Counted from the first letter of the stretch, positions 8,371-16,323 are shown. The stretch is 34,730 bases of DNA from Candidatus Gemmiger stercoravium (GCA_019119835.1 DWWE01000069.1:1-34730); one strand, 5' to 3'. Numbers and translations: made by a program. The notes: generated by a model from the sequence alone, not told the origin.

Positions 8371-10466
8371 ATGCGCAGGATCATCGCAAGCTATACCCGG
8401 GGCGGCCTGACCGCCCTCTACCGGCAGGAGACAGGGGACGGCGCCGTCGAACTGCTTCTGCTGCCCGCCGGCCGGGAACAGGAAACTCTCCGGCAGGACT
8501 GCGCGGCCGCGCCGCTGGTGCAGGCCAAGCTGGCCGAGGACGACAGCCCGGCCTTTTTCAGCGGCGGCCGCACATTGCAAAGCGGCCCCACCACCCGCGC
8601 CCTGGCCTTCGCCGGCCAGCAGACGCGGGAATCGGCCGGACGGCTGACCGTCACCACGACGCTGCGCGACCCCCGCGGCCACCGGGCCCTCCACACCCTG
8701 ACCCTGTTTGCCGACAACCCGGCGGCCGAGCTCACCACCCGGTACGAAAACGGCGGGGATGCCCCCGTCACCCTCGAACTGCTCACCAGCTTCACGCTGG
8801 GCAGCCTGTCCCCCTTTTCCGCCGGCCTTGCACCCGGAACGCTGCGCATCCACCGGATGCGGGCCAACTGGAGCGCCGAGGGCCGGCTGGTCACCGAACC
8901 GGCCGAGGACCTGCAGCTGGAACCCAGCTGGAAGAACTATTCGGCCAACAACCTGCGGTTCGGCTGCATCGGCAACTATCCGGTGCAGGGGTTCGTGCCC
9001 TTCTGCGGGGTGGAGGACACCGTCCACGGTGTGACCTGGGCCGCCGCCACCACCCATGCCTCCAGCTGGCAGATGGAACTGACCCGCCAGGACCTGGGGC
9101 TGCGGCTGGCCGGCGGCCTGGCCGACCGGGAGTTCGGGCAATGGTACAAGACCCTCGCCCCCGGCGAGGGGTTCACCGCCCCCAAAGCCGTGGTCACGGC
9201 GGTGGCGGGCGGTGTGGACCGGGCGGCCGAAGCCCTGGCCGAAAACACCCGCCGGACCATTGAGCCGGGTCTGCCCGCCCCCGAGCGGGCCATGCCGGTG
9301 CTCTTCAACGAATTCTGCGCCACCTGGGGCGAACCCACCGAACAGAAGGTGCTGGCCCAGGTGGAGGCCCTGCGCAGGAACAACGCCGGCGTCGGCGTCT
9401 ATGTGATCGACGCCGGCTGGTTTGACGACGAAGCCTTTGAGGCGGCCAGCCGGTTCGGCAAATGGCAGGTCAGCCGCAAAGCCTTCCCCCGCGGGCTCGG
9501 GCCGGTGGTGGAGGCGATCCACGCCGCCGGGATGCAGGCGGGCGTCTGGTTTGAGTTCGAGGTGGCCGGGCGCAGCGAACCGGACTGTTTTGCCAAAACC
9601 GAGTGGCAGCTCAGGCGGGACGGCCGGCCCATCACGGTGGGGGACCGGCGGTTCTGGGATTTCCGCACCCCGGCCGTCGTCGAGTATCTGGCCGAGCGGG
9701 TCATCGGCTTTTTGCGCCGGGAATCCCTTGACTACATCAAGATCGACTACAACGAGGACACCGGCCCCGGCTGCGACGGCGCCGAAAGCCCCGGCGAAGC
9801 CCTGCGCGCCCACATCGAGGCGGTGCAGCGCTTCTATGCCCGCATCCGGCGGGAGCTGCCCGGCGTGACGGTGGAACTCTGCGCTTCGGGCGGGCACCGG
9901 CTCTGCCACAGCTTTCTCGAGCTGGCCTGCATGGCCAGCTTCTCCGACGCCCACGAGTGCGACGAGATCCCGGTCATCGCGGCCAACATGCACCGCATCC
10001 TGCTGCCGCGGCAAAACCAGATCTGGGCGGTGGTGCGCCCGGGCCAGAGCCTGCCGAAACTCTACTATCAGCTCTGCAGCGGGCTGCTGGGCCGGCTCTG
10101 CCTGTCGGGAGACGCCGAAAGCTGGCGGGCCGACCAGTGGGCGGTCATCCGGCGGGGCGTCGCGTTCTATCGCCAGGCCGCGCCGGTCATCGACCGGGGC
10201 CGCAGCGAACGGCTCGGCCCGCCGGTGCGCAGCTACCGGGCCCCCGCCGGCTGCAGGCGGTGGTGCGCCGCGGCGCGGGCAAAACGCTTGTCGTGCTGCA
10301 TACCTTTGCCGAAGCGCCCGAACAGATCGCCCTGCCGGTCGGCGGCACACAGCCGGCCGTGCTGGCCCGGCCGGGGCTGGGGGTCGCGGCGGCAGGCGGC
10401 TGCCTGACCGTGACCGGCCTGCGGGACTTTGACGCCGCCGCCATTCTGCTGGAAACGGAGGAGTAA
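8371..10466 (+). pseudogene. GH36 alpha-galactosidase-like enzyme, frameshifted near the 3' end
   Basis: The first frame runs from ATG 8371 to a stop at 10405-10407 (678 aa), but from about residue 627 the reading becomes Arg/Cys-rich nonsense. The same region in another frame continues a normal GH36 C-terminus (LQAVVRRGAGKTLVVLHTF to FDAAAILLETEE, stop 10464-10466), 3 bp before the next gene. One base appears missing near 10240-10252. Catalytic parts are intact: KIDYN with Asp459 as nucleophile, SFSDAHECDEI with Asp526 as probable acid/base, preceded by an N-terminal beta-sandwich (1-300) and a (beta/alpha)8 barrel beginning near VLFNEFCATWG. Only the last C-terminal beta domain is affected. 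It could be a sequencing error or a real mutation. The linkage cut (alpha-galactosyl or alpha-GalNAc) is not determinable. Confidence 0.72.
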
Positions 10467-10469
10467 TCA

Positions 10470-12188
10470 ATGGCTCTGCCCACCATGATCCAAAACCCGA
10501 TCCTGCCCGGCTTCGCGCCCGACCCGAGCCTTGTGCGGGTGGGGGCGGACTACTACCTCGCCACCTCCACCTTTGAGTGGTGGCCGGGCATCGAGATCTA
10601 CCATTCCCGCGACCTTGTCAACTGGGACTGGGTAGCTGCGCCCATCGACCGGCCGGGTCTTGTCCCGAGCCATCTTGCCGGCAACTACAATTCCGGCGGG
10701 CTCTGGGCGCCGCACCTCTCGTATTCGGACGGGCTGTTCTGGCTGGTCTACACCGATGTGAAAAGTTCCACCGCCTTCAAGGATACGCTGAACTATGTGA
10801 TCACCGCCCCCGCCGTCACCGGGCCCTGGAGCGAACCGACGCTGGTCACGGCCAGCGGGTTCGACCCGTCCCTCTTCCATGATGAGGACGGACGGCACTA
10901 CTTCCTGAACATGCTGTTCGACTGGCGGCTGGAAAAGCCCGGTTTCGCCGGCACCGTGATCCAGGAATTCGACCCGCGGACCCGGCAGCTGGTGGGGCAG
11001 CGGCGGCATTTTTACAAGGGCAACGCCTTCGGCGTCTGCGAAGGGCCGCAGATCCTCAAAAAAGACGGGTGGTACTATCTGCTCTGTGCGGCGGGCGGCA
11101 CCGGGTACCTGCACACCGCCACGGTGGCCCGGGCCCGCAGCCTGGCGGGACCGTTTGAGGAAAGCCCTTATTTTCCGCTGCTCACCAGCCGGGACGACCC
11201 GGACAATCCGCTGCAGAAAAGCGGCCACGCCTGCTTTGTGCAGGCCGGGGCGGAGTGGTACATCCTGCACCTCTGCGCCCGGCCGCTGACCCCGCGGGGG
11301 CGCTGCCCGCTGGGGCGGGAGACCGCACTGCAGAAGATCGAGTGGGTGGACGGCTGGCCCCGGCTCGCCAACGGAACCTGCCACCCCGACCTGGCGGTGC
11401 CGGCCCCGGCCTTCGCGGCGGGGGCGGTGCAGCGCGCCGACCACAGTGAGACGGTGACCTTTGCCCCCGACACCCCGCTGCCGCCCGGCTTCAAGACGCT
11501 GCGCGGCCCGCTGACCCCCGAACAGGACTACAGCCTGACCACCCGGCCGGGGTGGCTGCGGCTGTACGGCGGGCAGAGCCTGTCCAGCCACCACAAACAG
11601 ACGCTGTTTGCCCGGCGCTGGCAGGCGTTCGATTTTACGGCACAGACGACGCTGGATTTCGCGCCCGAAAACTTCCAGCAGATGGCGGGCCTGGCGCTGT
11701 TCTACGACACCTGCAACTGGATCTATGCCTTTGTGACCTGGGACGAGGAGAACGAGACCCGGACCCTGCGCATCCTGCGCTGCGATAACAAGGACTTTTC
11801 CTATGGATGCGAAGCCGTTTTGCTGCCCGCCGGGGCGATCGAACTGCGGGTGACGGTGCGCGGCCCCGACGCCCGGTTTGCCTGGCGGATGGCGGGGACG
11901 GCGGGGCAGGAAATCCCGGCCCGGCCCGCCGGCGGCGCTGCGGAAAACCTACCGCGGACCTGGCCTTTGGCTACGGCGGAAGGAACGGCGGACGAGACGG
12001 GCTGGCGGCCGCTGGGCGGCCCCCAGCCCGCCGACCACCTGAGCGACGACTACATCGAACAGCGCCGCGGCCGCTGCGCCTTCACCGGCGCGATGGTCGC
12101 CCTCTGCGCCCAGGACATGGACGCCCACCGCAGCTTTGCAGACTTCGGCGGGTTCGCGTACCGGGAACAGACGGCCACGGCCCGGTGA
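10470..12188 (+). CDS. GH43 beta-xylosidase/arabinosidase-like glycoside hydrolase with C-terminal beta-sandwich
   Basis: Exo-acting glycosidase of 572 aa, without signal peptide, so cytoplasmic. Its ribosome site (ACGGAGGAG) lies inside the 3' end of the preceding GH36 coding sequence, showing translational coupling. The five-bladed beta-propeller of GH43 is evident: NPILPGFAPDPS with catalytic base Asp18, a WAPHLSY blade, SGFDPSLFHDEDG with Asp132 as pKa modulator, and VCEGPQILKKDG with general acid Glu191. From about residue 320 to the end it has the concanavalin-like C-terminal domain of XynB-type enzymes (LRLYGGQSLSSHHKQTLFAR; then FQQMAGLALFYD). This architecture is usual for subfamilies 11/12 acting on xylo-oligosaccharides, but with a lyase and GH88 nearby the natural substrate may be another pentose-bearing glycan. 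Confidence 0.9.
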   Translation: MALPTMIQNPILPGFAPDPSLVRVGADYYLATSTFEWWPGIEIYHSRDLVNWDWVAAPIDRPGLVPSHLAGNYNSGGLWAPHLSYSDGLFWLVYTDVKSSTAFKDTLNYVITAPAVTGPWSEPTLVTASGFDPSLFHDEDGRHYFLNMLFDWRLEKPGFAGTVIQEFDPRTRQLVGQRRHFYKGNAFGVCEGPQILKKDGWYYLLCAAGGTGYLHTATVARARSLAGPFEESPYFPLLTSRDDPDNPLQKSGHACFVQAGAEWYILHLCARPLTPRGRCPLGRETALQKIEWVDGWPRLANGTCHPDLAVPAPAFAAGAVQRADHSETVTFAPDTPLPPGFKTLRGPLTPEQDYSLTTRPGWLRLYGGQSLSSHHKQTLFARRWQAFDFTAQTTLDFAPENFQQMAGLALFYDTCNWIYAFVTWDEENETRTLRILRCDNKDFSYGCEAVLLPAGAIELRVTVRGPDARFAWRMAGTAGQEIPARPAGGAAENLPRTWPLATAEGTADETGWRPLGGPQPADHLSDDYIEQRRGRCAFTGAMVALCAQDMDAHRSFADFGGFAYREQTATAR

Positions 12189-12219
12189 GCACGGCCGGAG
12201 TGTGCGCTCTTTATAAAAG

Positions 12220-12272
12220 GACCCGGCACCTGACAAAGCCGTGCGGCTTTGCCGGGTGCCAGGTTTGTCTTA
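12220..12272 (+). terminator. Terminator of the glycan-use operon
   Basis: A two-part hairpin: GGCACC (12225-12230) pairs with GGTGCC (12255-12260), and inside it CAAAGCC pairs with GGCTTTG around a GTGC loop. AGGTTTGTCTT follows. It lies 30 bp after the GH43 stop codon. Confidence 0.6.
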
Positions 12273-12467
12273 TGGGGAGAAGCCGGCGAAACTGCTTTTG
12301 CCGGGCAGCCCGTTCCCTTCCACACCGCCAAATCGGGGGACCGGCGCCCTGCAGCCCCATCCGCTTTGCGGCATTGGGAACGGACATGGCCGATATGAGG
12401 GCGCAGACCACACAGCGGCCAGTCAGAATGCGATGAGGCGGAATGACAGAATGCGCCCGGCCAAAGT

Positions 12468-12503
12468 AAAAAGGTCGCTGTACCGCAGTACAGCGACCTT
12501 TTT
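12468..12503. terminator. Bidirectional rho-independent terminator abutting tRNA-Arg
   Basis: A 16-bp perfect stem (12468-12483 with 12488-12503) around loop CGCA has AAAAA at one end and TTTTT at the other, so it can end transcription from either side. It ends the minus-strand tRNA transcript; its last base coincides with the A of the tRNA CCA end. The remaining sequence from 12273 to 12467 shows no feature I can support. Confidence 0.8.
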
Positions 12504-12579
12504 GGTGCGGCTGACAGGATTCGAACCTGCGGCCTTTCGGGTCGGAGCCGAACGATCTATCCAGCTGAGCTACAACCGC
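12503..12579 (-). tRNA. tRNA-Arg, anticodon CCG, CCA end encoded
   Basis: Read on the minus strand: acceptor GCGGTTG pairs with CAGCCGC, TA at positions 8-9, D arm GCTC...GATC, anticodon stem TTCGG/CCGAA with loop CTCCGAC (anticodon CCG, decoding CGG), T arm GCAGG-TTCGAAT-CCTGT, discriminator A and encoded CCA. The D stem has one C-T mismatch (11-24), an oddity absent from the 5'-half copy at 12744-12782, so the 5' half may have been swapped in by an integrating element. The anticodon loop (12541-12547 on the + strand: GTCGGAG) is the core of the attachment sites to its right. Confidence 0.93.
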
Positions 12580-12743
12580 ACATGTATGAAAATCGTCGCT
12601 GGGACGAGATTCATTGTATGAAATTGTAAAAAATGGGTTGGTGGTCAATTCGTGGTCAGTCTACCAGAAACCACCGGACTAGTGGGCTGGTTTCTTGCGC
12701 TGCTGCGCGGAAAAATTGGCCGATTGTCTGACGTGCCACAGTT
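12580..12743. repeat. Attachment-site arm A (164 bp), upstream of the intact tRNA-Arg
   Basis: Begins directly at the tRNA 5' end and ends CACAGTT before a GTCGGAG core. It shares most of its left half and its right end with arm B (12783-12946), and both are 164 bp. It contains two direct GTGGTCA boxes (12641-12647 and 12652-12658) exactly 11 bp apart, like arm-type sites of tyrosine recombinases. An imperfect palindrome (about 12586-12615, ATGAA..TCGTC with GACGA..TTCAT) lies beside the tRNA. Confidence 0.7.
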
Positions 12744-12782
12744 GTCGGAGTCCAACGCTCTATCCAGCTGAGCTACGACCGC
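12744..12782 (-). pseudogene. tRNA-Arg 5'-half remnant ending at the anticodon loop
   Basis: On the minus strand it reads acceptor GCGGTCG, TA, a perfect D arm (GCTC...GAGC), anticodon-stem half TTGGA and loop CTCCGAC, then stops being tRNA and continues as AACTGTGGCACG of an attachment arm. The break lies exactly at the end of the 7-nt anticodon loop. It is the copy expected when a tyrosine-recombinase element integrates in that loop. Confidence 0.85.
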
Positions 12783-12946
12783 ACATTTATGAAAATCGTC
12801 GCTGGGACGAGATTCATCGTATAAAATTGTGAAAATCGGGTTGGTGGTCAATTCGTGGTCAGTCTACCGCGAACCACCGGGTGATGCTCCTGCTTTTTCA
12901 CGTTATGCCGAGCAATTTCTTGCCGATTGCCTAACGTGCCACAGTT
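12783..12946. repeat. Attachment-site arm B (164 bp)
   Basis: Second copy of the arm, aligning with 12580-12743 at the same length. GTGGTCA boxes are at 12844-12850 and 12855-12861 (11 bp apart), and it ends with CACAGTT (12940-12946). The middle part (about 12883-12920) has diverged from copy A, so the two units are not a recent duplication. Confidence 0.72.
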
Positions 12947-13109
12947 GTCGTAGAACTGTGACGAACAGGAAAATACGATGATACAGCGCCGGAAATTGTG
13001 TGGTGTGCACAACTTCCGGCGCTGTTTGTGGTGGGTATAAAAGAATGTTGGGACGTAAAAAACAATACACGGAACCGGCTGGGAAGAAGGAGTGGTCAGA
13101 TGGTGGTCA
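12844..13109. other. attP-like composite attachment site
   Basis: Core GTCGTAG (12947-12953) is flanked by a perfect 7-bp inverted repeat, CACAGTT (12940-12946) and AACTGTG (12954-12960), the geometry of recombinase core sites around a 7-bp crossover. GTGGTCA pairs lie on both sides (12844/12855 and 13092/13103), each pair spaced 11 bp. The core differs by one base (T for G) from the tRNA anticodon-loop core. No integrase gene is nearby. Such a site is expected at the junction of two tandemly integrated elements. Confidence 0.68.
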
Positions 13110-13110
13110 A
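12947..13110. repeat. 164-bp direct repeat, left copy (core plus right attachment arm)
   Basis: Matches 20136-20299 over its full 164 bp, with about 11 mismatches counted by eye. It includes the core, AACTGTG, a long hairpin and two GTGGTCA boxes. It bounds the left side of the 7.2-kb island. Confidence 0.9.
12983..13025. terminator. Long hairpin inside the left direct repeat
   Basis: An 18-bp stem with a single A-C mismatch (left arm begins ACAGCGCCGGAA, right arm ends TTCCGGCGCTGT) closes loop TGGTGTG, followed by TTGTGG. It is identical in the right copy (20172-20214). It may be the terminator of a lost leftward or rightward gene, or a structural part of the attachment arm. Confidence 0.5.
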
Positions 13111-13251
13111 ACTCTACCTCTCTAGCCACTCTGTTGCCGTCTGATTGGTTTGCTTGGGACAGTGGGGACACTGGAGTATGGATGTAGTAGAAGAGATAAA
13201 AGGAGAGAAAAAACTGCATTTTACAAAGACCGGCAATTAGTTTGCGATTAT

Positions 13252-13323
13252 TTGACAAAAGCTGGATGAATTTTTCGGTTTTCATACATAAAGCGTTTTG
13301 GTAAACAGCAAGGTTTTACCAAA
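13252..13323 (+). promoter_or_regulatory. Probable control region of the island operon, with inverted repeat
   Basis: In the 330-bp gap before 13441, a TTGACA box (13252-13257) is followed by A/T-rich sequence with TACATA at 13285-13290 (spacing 27, too long to pair with that -35). An inverted repeat TTTGGTAAA (13297-13305) / TTTACCAAA (13315-13323) with a 9-nt spacer follows. This could be an operator for a sugar regulator or a leader hairpin. No firm promoter can be assigned. Confidence 0.3.
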
Positions 13324-13440
13324 GCTTTTCCCGGGCATGGTGGAAACAGGCGGGAGCTGGGTGATACCATAAATCTTGCGCTAAGAACCAAATCATCAAA
13401 ACGACACAGGGGCAGACATGGGCCCCAAGGGGAAACCGGA

Positions 13441-14502
13441 ATGAAAATAACCATCGAGCATCTGACGAAACAATACGGAGATTTCAAGGCGGTGGACGAC
13501 CTGAATCTGGAAATTCAGGACGGGGAACTGGTGGGCCTTCTGGGGCCTTCCGGCTGCGGAAAATCCACCACGCTGTTCATGCTTTCGGGCCTGACCGAAC
13601 CCAGCGGGGGCCGCATCCTGTTCGGGGATAACGACGTGACCACCATCCCCCCGGAGGACCGGGAGATCGGGCTTGTGTTCCAGAACTACGCCCTGTACCC
13701 CCACATGACCGTGCTGGAAAACATCATGTTCCCGCTGATCAACCGCAAGGTCCCCAAGGCCGAAGCCCGGGACCGGGCGGAAAAGATGGCCGAGGTGGTC
13801 CATCTGGAAGGTCTGCTGCATCGCAAACCCAAAGCCCTTTCCGGCGGGCAGCAGCAGCGTGTGGCCATTGCCCGCGCCCTGGTCAAGCGGCCCAAGGTGC
13901 TGCTGCTGGACGAACCCCTTTCCAACCTGGACGCCAAACTGCGGGTGGAGACCCGGGAGGAAATCCGCCGCATCCAGCAGGAAGTGAAGATCACCACCAT
14001 CTTCGTCACCCATGACCAGGAGGAGGCCATGAGCATCTCCGACCGCATCGCGGTGATGGACAAGGGTGTGCTGCAGCAGTACGAAAAGCCCCAGGAGATG
14101 TACCTGAACCCGGTGAACGAGTTCGTGGCCAACTTTTTGGGTATGCCCCAGATCAATATGTTCGAGGGGGACATCACCACCGACGGCGTCTGGCTCAACG
14201 GGCACCTGCTGCGCCCCCGCCAGGAGATGGCCGCCGGGCAGGACCTGCCCAACGGGCGGTACCGCATGGGCATCCGCCCGGAAAATTTCGAATTGGTGGA
14301 ACAGGGGCTGGCACAGACCGCCTCCCATGTGCGGATGACCGGCCGCGACCTGCTGGTCTTCTTCCGTATGGACAATACCGAAATGCGGCTGCTGGCCCAC
14401 TCCGACCGTCAGCTGCAGCGGGGCAGCAACTTTGCCGTGCGGGTCCGTCCCGGGCAGCTGTGCGTGTTCGGGGCCGACGGTAAAACCCTGGCCAAAGTGT
14501 GA
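13441..14502 (+). CDS. ABC transporter ATP-binding protein, UgpC/MsmK/MalK family
   Basis: Cytoplasmic ATPase (353 aa) that powers sugar import. Walker A GPSGCGKST (35-43), Q-loop Gln81, signature LSGGQ (133-137), Walker B LLLDEP (154-159) and switch His191 (FVTHDQEEA) are all present. A C-terminal OB-type regulatory domain (from about 235, including GRYRMGIRPENF) places it in the MalK/UgpC group. An AAGGGGA site precedes ATG 13441. It is first in an operon with its own permeases and binding protein. Because UgpC/MsmX-type ATPases often serve several transporters, it may also energise the ATPase-less importer at 1-7180; that is inference. Confidence 0.95.
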   Translation: MKITIEHLTKQYGDFKAVDDLNLEIQDGELVGLLGPSGCGKSTTLFMLSGLTEPSGGRILFGDNDVTTIPPEDREIGLVFQNYALYPHMTVLENIMFPLINRKVPKAEARDRAEKMAEVVHLEGLLHRKPKALSGGQQQRVAIARALVKRPKVLLLDEPLSNLDAKLRVETREEIRRIQQEVKITTIFVTHDQEEAMSISDRIAVMDKGVLQQYEKPQEMYLNPVNEFVANFLGMPQINMFEGDITTDGVWLNGHLLRPRQEMAAGQDLPNGRYRMGIRPENFELVEQGLAQTASHVRMTGRDLLVFFRMDNTEMRLLAHSDRQLQRGSNFAVRVRPGQLCVFGADGKTLAKV

Positions 14503-14516
14503 ACGGGGGCGGTACT

Positions 14517-15416
14517 ATGCAACATAACCAGACCGTTCGCCGCCGCCTACAAAACGGCAAGGGGTATCTGTACCTGGCGCCGTCCCTCATTATTCTGCTG
14601 GTCTTTACCATCTATCCGCTCATCAAGGCGTTCATGATGAGCTTCTGCGAAGATTACAGCATCATCAACGGCAGCTTCAAGGGCGTCAACCTGCAGAACT
14701 ACCAGGACCTGTTTGCCGACGACGTCTTTCTCAAGGCGCTGAGTAACACCAGCATCTATGTGGTGTTCGTGGTGCCGGTTTCCATCCTGCTGTCCCTGGT
14801 CATTGCTGTACTTATCCACAACGCCGCCCGGGGCAAGGCCATCTTCCAGACCCTGTACTTCCTGCCCTACGTCACCAGCGTCATCGCCATCGGCATCGTG
14901 TGGAGCTGGATCTTCAACAGCAACTACGGCCTGCTGAACTACTTCCTCAGCCTCTTCGGCATCGACGCCATTCCCTGGCTCAACGATCCCCAGTATGCGC
15001 TGGCGGCGCTGATCATCTTCAGCATCTGGAAGAGCCTGGCCTTCAACATCCTGATCTTCCTGTCCGGCCTGTCCTCCATTTCCCAGGACATCTACCAGGC
15101 TGCCCGGATCGATTCCACCCCCCAGATGCGGGTGTTCTTCAAGATCACGGTGCCCCAGCTGCGACCCATCATCGTTTACGCCTTCCTCATGGGGCTGATC
15201 AACGCCTTCAAGGTCTACAACGAGGTGTTCTCCCTGTTCCAGAGCAAGGCGGGGCCCGCCAACAGTGCCATCACGGTGGTCTATTACATCTATGACAAGT
15301 TCTACAACAGTGGCGATTACGGCGTGGCTTCGGCGGCGGCCGTGGTGCTGTTCATCATCATTCTGGTGCTGACAATGGTCCAGAAATTCATTGCCAAGGA
15401 AAAGGAGGCGGCCTGA
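14517..15416 (+). CDS. ABC sugar transporter permease, UgpA/MsmF type
   Basis: First membrane permease of the island transporter (299 aa). ATG 14517 is chosen because GGGGGCGG (14505-14512) lies just upstream; a GTG at 14499 overlaps the previous stop but lacks a site. It has six hydrophobic segments, beginning YLYLAPSLIILLVFTIYPLI, and the coupling loop DIYQAARIDSTPQMRVFFKITVP. The canonical EAA glutamate is replaced by Gln (YQAARID), which is common in this group. Its stop overlaps the next start (TGATG), so the two permeases are translationally coupled. Confidence 0.93.
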   Translation: MQHNQTVRRRLQNGKGYLYLAPSLIILLVFTIYPLIKAFMMSFCEDYSIINGSFKGVNLQNYQDLFADDVFLKALSNTSIYVVFVVPVSILLSLVIAVLIHNAARGKAIFQTLYFLPYVTSVIAIGIVWSWIFNSNYGLLNYFLSLFGIDAIPWLNDPQYALAALIIFSIWKSLAFNILIFLSGLSSISQDIYQAARIDSTPQMRVFFKITVPQLRPIIVYAFLMGLINAFKVYNEVFSLFQSKAGPANSAITVVYYIYDKFYNSGDYGVASAAAVVLFIIILVLTMVQKFIAKEKEAA

Positions 15417-16252
15417 TGAAATCCCGCAAACCGTCGGCCGTTGCGGCCCGCGTTGCCCAGTATGCGGTGCTGTGCTTGGGCGCGTTCTTTACCCTGCTGC
15501 CCTTTCTGTGGATGATCAGTTCCTCTCTCAAGACCCCCGCTGAGATCGTCAAGATCCCGCCGGTGATGATCCCCGAAATGGCGCAGTTTTCCAACTATGC
15601 CGAAGCCTGGGCGGCGGCGCCCTTCGGCCGGTATCTGATCAACACCGTCATTGTCACCATCCTGACCACCGTCGGGGTGCTGGTCACCTCGGTGCTGTCG
15701 GCCTTCGCCTTTTCCCGGCTGAAATTCCCCGGCAAGGACCTGGTGTTCTCCCTCTTCATGGCCACTCTGATGATCCCCGGCGAAATGCTCATCATCACCA
15801 ACTTCATGACCATCACCAAGCTGAAGTGGATCGATACCTACCAGGCCATGGTCATCCCCTGGATCTCCAACGTCTTTTACATCTACCTGCTGACCCAGTT
15901 CTTCATGCAGGTGCCGGATACTCTGTACCTGGCCGCCAAGGTGGATAAATGCAGCGACCTGAAATTCATGCTCAGGATCATGGTGCCCATGAACAAGAGC
16001 GCCATCACCACCATCGCCATCCTGAACATCATCGGTTCCTGGAACTCCTTCCTGTGGCCGCTGCTGGTCACCAACAGTCAGGAGATGCGGGTGCTTTCCA
16101 CCGGCCTGATCCGCTTCCAGACCGAAGCGGGCACCTCCTACGAGCTGATCATGGCGGCTTCCTGCATCCTGGTGCTGCCCATTGTGATTATCTTCCTTTT
16201 CCTGCGCAAGTATGTACTCGAAGGCGTGGCGTTCAACGGCGTCAAAGGCTGA
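15416..16252 (+). CDS. ABC sugar transporter permease, UgpE/MsmG type
   Basis: Second permease (278 aa). AAAGGAGG precedes ATG 15416, which overlaps the upstream stop. The N-terminal membrane segment (VAQYAVLCLGAFFTLLPFLW) is followed by the usual SSLKTPAEI; a coupling loop is near LYLAAKVDKCSDLKFMLRIM, with LAAKVD in place of the standard EAA motif. The C-terminus RKYVLEGVAFNGVKG is typical for the UgpE/MalG family. Together with the ATPase and the binding protein it makes a complete importer. Confidence 0.93.
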   Translation: MKSRKPSAVAARVAQYAVLCLGAFFTLLPFLWMISSSLKTPAEIVKIPPVMIPEMAQFSNYAEAWAAAPFGRYLINTVIVTILTTVGVLVTSVLSAFAFSRLKFPGKDLVFSLFMATLMIPGEMLIITNFMTITKLKWIDTYQAMVIPWISNVFYIYLLTQFFMQVPDTLYLAAKVDKCSDLKFMLRIMVPMNKSAITTIAILNIIGSWNSFLWPLLVTNSQEMRVLSTGLIRFQTEAGTSYELIMAASCILVLPIVIIFLFLRKYVLEGVAFNGVKG

Positions 16253-16323
16253 GCCGCCCATTCGATTACACATATACAGACTCTCACCATCCAAGATACA
16301 AAACGGTAAGGAGAAGAAACAAC

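Noticed and set aside
7120-10470. Minus-strand open frame of 1116 codons opposite GH88/GH36
   Set aside because: Same GC artefact, spans two real genes and has no recognisable domain.
12211-12648. Minus-strand frame covering the tRNA and terminators
   Set aside because: Reads through a tRNA gene and terminator; not a protein gene.
12744-12782. Second functional tRNA-Arg
   Set aside because: Only the 5' half exists; sequence past the anticodon loop cannot form the anticodon stem, T arm or acceptor.
12848-13285. Minus-strand frame across the attachment arm, similar to one at 20085-20417
   Set aside because: Similarity only reflects the DNA repeat; substitutions are not biased to silent positions and no start signal fits.
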